From: an uncultured Alphaproteobacteria bacterium
GTDB lineage: Bacteria > Pseudomonadota > Alphaproteobacteria > UBA3830
Reading direction: 5' to 3'
Assembly: GCA_905233185.1 (NCBI GenBank)
Contig: CAJODB010000008.1
Span: forward strand, 1 to 51,572
DNA: 51,572 bases
The number at the start of each line of letters is the position of its first letter. The stretch's first letter is position 1. The position numbers were made by a program, and so were the translations under genes. The notes beneath the pieces are model-generated. The model was not told where the DNA came from. It made no database searches and saw nothing but the letters and a program-made list of their open reading frames with translations. Positions 23,881 to 31,186 of the stretch are shown here, in pieces.

Positions 23881-26640
23881 ATGCCAGAAAATTTTAAGGA
23901 TACTATTTTTCTTCCTCAAACAGAGTTTCAAATGCGTGCTTCTCTTTCCAAAAAAGAGCCTGAAATTTTGGAACATTTCGAGAAGTCAGATATTTACGGT
24001 AAATTGAGAGAAATATCGAAGAATCGCAAAAAATTTGTTTTGCACGATGGCCCTCCTTTCGCAAATGGCACTCCGCACGCAGGAACAGCTATGAACAAAG
24101 TTTTGAAAGATATAATTGTTCGTATGAAGCAAATGCAAGGTTTTGATGCGCCTTTTGTTCCTGGATGGGATTGTCATGGTCTTCCTATTGAATGGAAAGT
24201 CGATGAACAGTTGAAAAAATCCGGAAAAAATCGACGAGATATAGCGATTCCTGAGTTCCGAAATATGTGTAAACAATTTGCGGAACATTGGATAAATGTT
24301 CAAAGAGAAGGATTTAAGCGCCTTGGGGTCAATGGAGATTGGAATAATCCTTATTTAACAATGAATCCGAAAGCTGAAGCAACAGTTATAAGATGTATTG
24401 GAAAATTCATTGCTGATGGGACTCTTTGCCGTGGTGAGCGTCCCGTTTTTTGGTCTGTTGTTGAAGAAACCGCTCTCGCTGACGCTGAAATTGAATATAT
24501 GGATAAGAAATCCACAAGTATATATGTGGCGTTCAAGATAAAATCCTCGAATATCGAACTTTTAAAAGATGCTTATTGCATCATTTGGACTACGACTCCT
24601 TGGTCTTTACCTGGAAATCGAGCAATAGCTTATTCTGAGAATATAACGTATAGCCTACTTAAAATAAATGGACGGAAAATGCTTGTAGCAAAGGATCTGG
24701 TAGAAAATTTCTCTGCTACAACTTCTATTTCTGTTCACGAATTAGCTAAAATTGCCGGAAAAGATCTTGCGGGAACAGTCTGCGTTCATCCTTTTCACGA
24801 TTTCGGATACGATTTTGATGTGCCTCTTTATCATGGAGATCACGTTGAAATAGATTCAGGAACCGGATTAGTTCATACTGCTCCTGAACATGGCGTTGAG
24901 GATTTCGTTCTGTGCCAGAAGCATAATATTCCTCTTCCTCAAACAGTCGGAGGTAATGGTCTTTATTATGATCATGTGCCATTGTTTGCGGGAAAGCATG
25001 TATTTAAAGTCGAAGAAGATATCTTAGCGCAATTAACCACAGTTAACGCACTTATTTATAAATGTACTATTGTACATAGTTATCCTCATTCGTGGAGGTC
25101 TAAAGCTCCTCTGATCTATAGGACTACGCCACAATGGTTTATAAGTATGGATAAAAATGGATTGCGTAAAAAAGCTCTTGAAGAAATCGAAAAAATCAAT
25201 TGGATTCCTCGTCAAGGATATAATCGAATCAAAGCATTTGTTGAAAATCGGGGAGATTGGTGTGTATCTCGTCAACGTGTATGGGGTGTACCTCTGCCGA
25301 TATTTATAAATAAAAAGACGGGAGAACCTCTACGAGATATTGATGTAATCAATCGAATAGCGGATATCTTCGAAAAAGAAGGATCTAACGCTTGGTTTGT
25401 TCGTGATGCTCAGGATTTTCTCGGAAATAAATATTCAGCGAATGATTATGAACAAAATATGGATACAATGGATGTCTGGTTTGAAAGTTCATCAACTTAT
25501 GCGTACGTTTTAAGACTGAATGACTCTTCAACTACTGCGGATTTGTACCTTGAAGGCTCTGATCAGCATCGTGGTTGGTTTCAACACTCTCTTTTGAATG
25601 CATGTGGAATTTTTACTAATTCACCTTTTAAAGCAGTTTTGACTCATGGATTTATTGTTGATGAACAAGGCCGGAAGATGTCAAAATCTTTGGGAAATGT
25701 AATAACTCTTGATGAAGTTGTTGCAAAATGGGGAGCTGATATCTTCAGAATGTGGGTATCCAGCAGCGATTTTACTCAAGATTTGAAACTTGGTATCAAT
25801 ATTCTCAAACAGCTTGAAGATGTTTATAGGAAACTACGTAATACTTTGCGATATATGCTTGGTGCTCTTCACGAATATGATAATCAGAACGAAGTTGTCG
25901 ATTATAATGCTCTCCCAGATTTAGAAAAATGGGTATTACATAAACTTGCGGAAACAGAAAAAGAACTAGATGAATGTATCGAACAATATGATATCAATAA
26001 GTACTTTTCTATCCTATATATGTTCTGTGCAAATGATTTATCCTCGTTTTTCTTCGATATTCGCAAAGATTGTTTATATTGCGATCATAAAGACGATCAG
26101 AAGCGCAAAGCTTATCGTATGGTACTGTATACTCTCTTTCAACATATCGTAAGACGTTTGGCTCCTATAATGGTGTTTACTGCAGAGGAAGCTTGGTTGA
26201 GCTTACAGAAAAACAAAGAAAGTAGTGTTCATATTCAAACATTTATTGCGGCTGAAAAAGAATGGTTCAATTCGGATATCTTCGAAAAGATAAACAAAGT
26301 CAAGGAAGTTAGGCGTTCTGTAACAACGGCAATTGAAATCACAAGAAAAGATAAGAAACTTGGCTCGAGTCTACAAGCGAGTATAGACTTATATGATCCA
26401 GATAACATTCTTTCAATGAAAGACGAGGCTCTATGGGAAGAAATAGCGATAACATCAGGTTTTAATATTCACAATAAAAAAATTCCTGATGAGGCTTTTA
26501 TAAGTGATGATTTAAAAAATATTGGTGTTGTCGTAAACATAGCAAACGGAGAAAAATGCGAAAGATGTTGGAAAATTTCCTCATCTTTGAAAGGTAAATT
26601 ATGCGAGAGATGCCAAAGTGTTTTAGCTCGAAATGCTTAA
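23881..26640 (+). CDS. ileS: Isoleucyl-tRNA synthetase
   Basis: IleRS charges tRNA-Ile and edits mischarged valine. The 919-residue class Ia enzyme has the bacterial-type N-terminus (DTIFLPQTEFQMRASLSKKE), the HIGH region (DGPPFANGTPHAGTAMNKV), PGWDCHGLPIEWK, a CP1 editing domain (IIWTTTPWSLPGNRAIAYS, GTGLVHTAPEHGVEDF), KMSKS in GRKMSKSLGNVI and a C-terminal zinc site (CERCW...CERC). The HIGH tetrapeptide reads HAGT, with Thr at the fourth position. AGGA precedes the ATG. The 3' end overlaps lspA by 40 nt; ileS-lspA is a widespread pairing. Confidence 0.96.
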   Translation: MPENFKDTIFLPQTEFQMRASLSKKEPEILEHFEKSDIYGKLREISKNRKKFVLHDGPPFANGTPHAGTAMNKVLKDIIVRMKQMQGFDAPFVPGWDCHGLPIEWKVDEQLKKSGKNRRDIAIPEFRNMCKQFAEHWINVQREGFKRLGVNGDWNNPYLTMNPKAEATVIRCIGKFIADGTLCRGERPVFWSVVEETALADAEIEYMDKKSTSIYVAFKIKSSNIELLKDAYCIIWTTTPWSLPGNRAIAYSENITYSLLKINGRKMLVAKDLVENFSATTSISVHELAKIAGKDLAGTVCVHPFHDFGYDFDVPLYHGDHVEIDSGTGLVHTAPEHGVEDFVLCQKHNIPLPQTVGGNGLYYDHVPLFAGKHVFKVEEDILAQLTTVNALIYKCTIVHSYPHSWRSKAPLIYRTTPQWFISMDKNGLRKKALEEIEKINWIPRQGYNRIKAFVENRGDWCVSRQRVWGVPLPIFINKKTGEPLRDIDVINRIADIFEKEGSNAWFVRDAQDFLGNKYSANDYEQNMDTMDVWFESSSTYAYVLRLNDSSTTADLYLEGSDQHRGWFQHSLLNACGIFTNSPFKAVLTHGFIVDEQGRKMSKSLGNVITLDEVVAKWGADIFRMWVSSSDFTQDLKLGINILKQLEDVYRKLRNTLRYMLGALHEYDNQNEVVDYNALPDLEKWVLHKLAETEKELDECIEQYDINKYFSILYMFCANDLSSFFFDIRKDCLYCDHKDDQKRKAYRMVLYTLFQHIVRRLAPIMVFTAEEAWLSLQKNKESSVHIQTFIAAEKEWFNSDIFEKINKVKEVRRSVTTAIEITRKDKKLGSSLQASIDLYDPDNILSMKDEALWEEIAITSGFNIHNKKIPDEAFISDDLKNIGVVVNIANGEKCERCWKISSSLKGKLCERCQSVLARNA

Positions 26641-27083
26641 GTATCTTTGCTGCGATAGCTGTATTAATTACTGATCAGCTAACAAAAATAGCTGTCGTAT
26701 CTTATTTAAAAGATGGAAGTCAGGTTATTGCCCCTTTCTTCAATATTATTTTTGTAAAAAATAAAGGGGTTACGTTTGGATTATTTAATAGCATAGCCTC
26801 CCCTTCCCTTTTAATCGTTGCAGCTATCGTAGCAAGTGCTATTTTAATAGTCTTTGCAAAGCATCAAGCGCCATATTACAGACTTCCAACTTCGTTGATA
26901 ATTGCAGGAGCACTTGGAAATATCATAGACCGCATACTTTATGGTGCAGTTATTGATTTTTTGGATTTTCATTTATACGGGTATCATTGGCCGGCGTTTA
27001 ATGTGGCAGATTCTGCTATTGTTATAGGAGTAATGACTTTATTTATAATTTCATATCTAGAAGAGAAGGAGAAGAAAATATGA
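26601..27083 (+). CDS. lspA: Lipoprotein signal peptidase LspA
   Basis: LspA is the inner-membrane aspartyl protease that cleaves prolipoproteins after lipidation; it serves the lipoproteins of this window. The 160-residue protein has four hydrophobic helices and catalytic D110 (GNIIDR) and D137 (FNVADSAI), plus the N-terminal DQLTK motif and NKGVTFGLF. It overlaps ileS by 40 nt; an ATG at 26610 is an alternative start. Its stop shares ATGA with the small lipoprotein gene after it. Confidence 0.95.
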   Translation: MREMPKCFSSKCLSIFAAIAVLITDQLTKIAVVSYLKDGSQVIAPFFNIIFVKNKGVTFGLFNSIASPSLLIVAAIVASAILIVFAKHQAPYYRLPTSLIIAGALGNIIDRILYGAVIDFLDFHLYGYHWPAFNVADSAIVIGVMTLFIISYLEEKEKKI

Positions 27084-27211
27084 AATACTGTTTTATGTCT
27101 TTTTTGTTATTGTTCTTTCTTACAGCTTGCGGAGGTATAGAAAACGAGAAAATCGATACACAACACGAAACATCAACAAATAAACTTATTGTTCCGCCGT
27201 GTTTAAAGTAG
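27080..27211 (+). CDS. 43-residue micro-lipoprotein
   Basis: The ATG overlaps the lspA stop (ATGA) with AGGAG upstream. The product starts with MKYCFMSFLLLFFLTACGG, a clear lipobox signal peptide, leaving a mature part of about 27 residues ending KLIVPPCLK. In many alphaproteobacteria lspA is followed by a DUF3035-type lipoprotein and then an M16 peptidase, and DUF3035 proteins carry a VPP motif like the one here. I infer a strongly shortened member of that group; the homology rests on position and a few residues only. Confidence 0.6.
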   Translation: MKYCFMSFLLLFFLTACGGIENEKIDTQHETSTNKLIVPPCLK

Positions 27212-27269
27212 GATAATTGGTTATATAAACTTTTTTTGCGATTATTTTTTATAAAGAGGAGCTTTTGCG

Positions 27270-28589
27270 ATGTTCAAAAAAATTGTTTTTGCTTTGATGC
27301 TGATGTTTTTTTCGCCTCAATTATTAATACAAGCGGAAGAAGAATATCGCAATGCATACCAGGAAAAGCTAGATAACGGGGTATCAGTAATTTTTATTGA
27401 TGCTAATTCATCAGATACGTTGTTAGTTATGTTTTGCATATCTTGTGGAAGTACTGATGAGATTGAAAAAGAAGGATTAGCTAATTTACTTTCAAAATTA
27501 TATGTAAAAAAGCTTAATGAGAATGGAAATACATTGCATTATGGTGCGGAAATAAATTCATATGTTGGATATGATCAAAGTATTTACTATGTACTTGGAA
27601 AAAAAGAAAATCTGGATGGTATTTTAAAGAATTTCGGACAAATATATTCTGATTTTTCAGTTTCTAAAGAAGAAATTGCCGTTCAAAAACAAGATATTGA
27701 ACAAAATCTGCTCAGCAAAAATCAAATTGATAAGAATATCATTCATAGAGAAAGTATGAAGTCTTTATATTGGCATTCTAAATATGGAGCAGATATAGAA
27801 GGTTCTTTCGAAAGTTTAAAACAAATTTCTGAAGAGGACATAAGGCGTTTTAAAGAAAAAAATTATGCTGACAACAGAGTTACTATCATTATTTCAGGCA
27901 ATGTTCCAAAAAATGATGTTTTGGAATTAGTAAAGAAATATTTCGCAGGAAAAGATAGAAAGAACGAATCAAAAATTGAAAGAATGCAAGAACCACCGCA
28001 TCACGGTTCAACAATTGCAGTTACAAGATACAGTAACCAAATAAATGTCCCTATGGTAGAAATGTATTGGAGAATACCAAACTATAGAAACGATAGAGAT
28101 AACGCACTTGCGACAGAAATATTTATAAATGCTATGAGCGATATTTTGCAAACAGAACTCATTGATATTCAGAAGCTTGTCGCGTCTATTTCCATAAGTT
28201 ATTCATCTTGGAACTATGATTACGGCGATTTATGCATAATGTTTACAGCTCCTGATTCAAGAACTACATCAGATGTAACAACAGCTGTACTTACTGAGAT
28301 AAAGAATATTGCATCAGATGGTATTACTAAAAATCAAGCAGAAAAAGCTCTGAAAAAAATTCTGGAATCACATAAGTTTATCGGACATGATATGTTTGAC
28401 GTTGTATATCGTATTTCCAGAAAAATAAGTGCCGGATATGATTTCGATTTTGTTATGGGATATCCTAAATTTGCTCGCAAATATGATCTAGAAAAAATAA
28501 ATGCACAAGCAAAGACCTTATTCCGTAGCGATCCATGCGTTATATCTACAATAATGCCTGAAAAAAATAGGACAGATCATCATGATTAA
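27270..28589 (+). CDS. M16-family peptidase-like protein without the zinc motif
   Basis: The 439-residue product has a signal peptide (MFKKIVFALMLMFFSPQLLI, cleavage near QAEE) and the pitrilysin/M16 fold: LDNGVSVIFIDANSSDTLLV, CGSTDEIEKEGLANLLSKLY, YGAEINSYVGYDQSIYYV, LKQISEEDIRRFKEKNYAD and VTIIISGNVPKNDVLELVKKY. The zinc-binding HxxEH expected in the CGS...EGLANLLSK segment is absent, so it should be a non-catalytic homologue, such as the partner subunit of a heterodimer. No catalytic M16 gene is beside it. GAGGAG precedes the ATG; the 3' end overlaps pgi by 8 nt. Confidence 0.85.
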   Translation: MFKKIVFALMLMFFSPQLLIQAEEEYRNAYQEKLDNGVSVIFIDANSSDTLLVMFCISCGSTDEIEKEGLANLLSKLYVKKLNENGNTLHYGAEINSYVGYDQSIYYVLGKKENLDGILKNFGQIYSDFSVSKEEIAVQKQDIEQNLLSKNQIDKNIIHRESMKSLYWHSKYGADIEGSFESLKQISEEDIRRFKEKNYADNRVTIIISGNVPKNDVLELVKKYFAGKDRKNESKIERMQEPPHHGSTIAVTRYSNQINVPMVEMYWRIPNYRNDRDNALATEIFINAMSDILQTELIDIQKLVASISISYSSWNYDYGDLCIMFTAPDSRTTSDVTTAVLTEIKNIASDGITKNQAEKALKKILESHKFIGHDMFDVVYRISRKISAGYDFDFVMGYPKFARKYDLEKINAQAKTLFRSDPCVISTIMPEKNRTDHHD

Positions 28590-29784
28590 TCAAGAAATTT
28601 TATCTTCAATTGAATCAATGGAGCAGGATTTCGGTTTCTTTGATAATTTATTGAAGCTTGAATGTTTCTCAATTGTCGATCATTCTGACGATTTAGAATG
28701 TTTAAAAGATGAAAGATTGCAAAAATGGCTTAACTCTCATAACGAATTTTTGATACTTGGTACAGGCGGTTCAAGCCTAGGTGCGCAATGTATCTATGAA
28801 ATATCGAAAAGCTATAAAAATAGTACAGGAAAGAAAATAACATTTGTAAGCAATCTAGATCCATGTACTTTAAATGCAATTTTTAGTGATATAAAAGATC
28901 TAAGCAGAGTTGGTATCTTATGCATATCAAAATCCGGAGAAACTTTAGAGACTATTACTCAGTTCTTGCTAATTTCAAAATTATTCAGCGCTCAAGATTT
29001 ATCATCAATAGTTGTAGTAATTACAGAAAATAAAGCTTCTACACTAAAGCAGATAGCAATTGATAATGATTTTCTTTGTTTAGATCATCCGAAAACTATC
29101 GGCGGTCGTTTTTCTGTATTTTCTATTGTTGGAATGTTGCCAGCAGTTATATGCGGGATTGATCCTTTTGAAATACGTAATGGCGGGAAGAAAATCCTGC
29201 ATGGAAATTTGAATGATGTGAAAGCAGGAGTTGCTTTTATTATTCGGAATTTTCGAAAAAATATTACGAATCATGTCTCATTCATATATTCAGATAAACT
29301 AATGTTTTTTGCAGAATGGCTTGCACAGCTTTACGCTGAAAGTTCGGGAAAATTAGGAATCGGAGTTACTCCTATAACTGCCCGTGGTTCTGTAGATCAA
29401 CATAGTCAATTGCAATTGTATCTCGATGGTTGTGCAGATAAATGTTTTTCATTTTTTTATGAAAAGCAGACTGTTGATTTATCAATTAGTAATAACAATC
29501 TTCCAGATAAATTTGCATATCTTAACGGAAAAAGAGTTTCTGAAATATTCGAAGCTCAATGTAGTGCAACAATAGATTCATTGCTAGAAAAAAAACGCCC
29601 GTTAAGAAAATTCGCAATCCCGGCGATAACTCCTGAGATTCTCGGAGAATTGTTCATGCATTTTATGATCGAAGTGCCATCTGTTTGTAACCTAATTGGT
29701 GTTACCCCATTTGATCAACCAGCCGTTGAACGCGGAAAAGTCATAACGAAAACTCTTTTGAGTAACGGAATAATCTCATGCTGA
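28582..29784 (+). CDS. pgi: Glucose-6-phosphate isomerase (short form)
   Basis: Pgi interconverts glucose-6-phosphate and fructose-6-phosphate. The 400-residue protein shows the SIS fold signatures FLILGTGGSSLGAQCIYE, CISKSGETLETITQF, the GGRFSVFSIVGMLPAV region, a DQHSQLQLYLDG segment with conserved His, and TPFDQPAVERGKVITK near the C-terminus. It is shorter than the 550-residue enterobacterial enzyme, closer to short bacterial forms. It overlaps the M16 gene (8 nt) and the dapF-rnhA fusion (7 nt), so it is translated in the same chain. Confidence 0.92.
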   Translation: MINQEILSSIESMEQDFGFFDNLLKLECFSIVDHSDDLECLKDERLQKWLNSHNEFLILGTGGSSLGAQCIYEISKSYKNSTGKKITFVSNLDPCTLNAIFSDIKDLSRVGILCISKSGETLETITQFLLISKLFSAQDLSSIVVVITENKASTLKQIAIDNDFLCLDHPKTIGGRFSVFSIVGMLPAVICGIDPFEIRNGGKKILHGNLNDVKAGVAFIIRNFRKNITNHVSFIYSDKLMFFAEWLAQLYAESSGKLGIGVTPITARGSVDQHSQLQLYLDGCADKCFSFFYEKQTVDLSISNNNLPDKFAYLNGKRVSEIFEAQCSATIDSLLEKKRPLRKFAIPAITPEILGELFMHFMIEVPSVCNLIGVTPFDQPAVERGKVITKTLLSNGIISC

Positions 29785-31067
29785 TAAACTTTTGCAAGAT
29801 GCAATCTTTGGGGAACGATTTTGTTCTAATCGATTTAGAGCAATTTCCTTCAGGTATGCCTTTTTCCGTCGATTTTTTCCGAAAAATAAGTGATAGAAAT
29901 TTCGGAATTGGTTGCGATTTAGTTGTTCTTTATAAAATAGTTGATTTTAGAAGCTCTTCAATCTCTGTAAAGGTAGATTTTTTTAATTCAGATGGTAGTA
30001 AAGCGGAAATTTGTGGCAATGCTACTCGTTGTATTGGTTTATTAATGCATATTTTAAAAAATGCAGATAACTGCACTATGATTGCTGATGAAAAGTCATT
30101 CAAAATCAACACAAAAAGCAAAGATGATATTTCAATTTATTGGAATAATGAAATAATAATAAATTCTTTTGATATTTCAAGGATTCCCGAATCTGATTTA
30201 CGTTTTGGAACTGAAAAAATCACTATACAGCAAGTGTTTCAAGTAAATGTAGGAAATCCTCATCTCATTTTGTTCGTAGATAATATACCATCGGTTGAAG
30301 CTATAAAAGAAATTGGAAAGAAGATTGAGAATAATCCCATTTTTCCTCAAAAAACGAATGTTGGTTTTGTAAAAAAAATTTCAACTGATACAATTGAACT
30401 TCGAGTTTTTGAGCGAGGAGCCGGATTAACGCTGGCCTGTGGTAGTGGTGCTCTTGCAGCATCTATAGCAGCTAAACAAGAAGGAAGCTTTATTCTTACA
30501 AATTCAATTTTCGTCCTTCAAAAAGGCGGTACTTTAAAAGTAGAATTTCTTGATAATGGAAATTATATCCAAATAGGAAGCGCTGACTATATTTTCTCAG
30601 GTACCATTGATGCGGAAATATCCCTCCCCTGCTCTCCTACTTGTGGGAAAATAACCATATACACAGATGGAGCGTGCAGCGGAAATCCAGGCCCTGGAGG
30701 ATGGGGAGTACTCATAATAAATGGAGAAGAGACTTCAGAGCTTTTCGGCGGAGAATCTGATACAACAAATAATCGAATGGAGTTAACAGCAGTAATAAAA
30801 GCACTTGAATCTGTATCAGGAGAATCTGAAATAATTTTATATACAGATAGCTTGTATGTAAAAAATGGAATCACTCAATGGATTAATAATTGGATAAAGA
30901 ATAATTGGAGAAATTCAGATAAAAAACTAGTAAAAAATCAAGATTTATGGAAAAGATTACTTGAAATATCAAAGGGGCGAAAAATTACATGGCAATGGGT
31001 TCGCGGACATGATGGGAACGAACTTAATGAGCGAGTAGATGCATTAGCCCGACGAGCTTGTTCTTAG
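29778..31067 (+). CDS. dapF-rnhA: Fusion of diaminopimelate epimerase (DapF) and ribonuclease HI
   Basis: One uninterrupted frame of 429 codons encodes two complete enzymes. Residues 1-280 are DapF, which converts L,L- to meso-diaminopimelate: MLINFCKMQSLGNDFVLID, catalytic C79 in EICGNATRC and C221 in LACGSGALAAS. A linker of about ten residues (ISLPCSPTCG) leads to RNase HI (291-429), which cuts RNA in RNA-DNA hybrids: D297 (YTDG), E335 (RMEL), D357 (YTDS), H411 (RGHDG) and D421 (VDAL), with spacing identical to E. coli D10, E48, D70, H124 and D134. No internal stop or frameshift was seen. It overlaps pgi by 7 nt and ends the ileS-to-rnhA chain. Confidence 0.93.
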   Translation: MLINFCKMQSLGNDFVLIDLEQFPSGMPFSVDFFRKISDRNFGIGCDLVVLYKIVDFRSSSISVKVDFFNSDGSKAEICGNATRCIGLLMHILKNADNCTMIADEKSFKINTKSKDDISIYWNNEIIINSFDISRIPESDLRFGTEKITIQQVFQVNVGNPHLILFVDNIPSVEAIKEIGKKIENNPIFPQKTNVGFVKKISTDTIELRVFERGAGLTLACGSGALAASIAAKQEGSFILTNSIFVLQKGGTLKVEFLDNGNYIQIGSADYIFSGTIDAEISLPCSPTCGKITIYTDGACSGNPGPGGWGVLIINGEETSELFGGESDTTNNRMELTAVIKALESVSGESEIILYTDSLYVKNGITQWINNWIKNNWRNSDKKLVKNQDLWKRLLEISKGRKITWQWVRGHDGNELNERVDALARRACS

Positions 31068-31111
31068 AGAATTTTTTTGTGACATTATATTTTCTTAAAT
31101 AATAACTATAT

Positions 31112-31142
31112 AAAAAATGGCCTCTTCATATAAGAAAAGGCC
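31112..31142 (-). terminator. Terminator of nrdD
   Basis: GGCCTCTTC (31119-31127) pairs with GAAAAGGCC (31134-31142) with one mismatch; on the minus strand ATTTTTT follows. It lies about 45 nt after the nrdD stop and also faces the dapF-rnhA transcript. Confidence 0.7.
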
Positions 31143-31186
31143 CAAAAGTACATAATAGAAAAATAATATTAATATAATAATTATTT

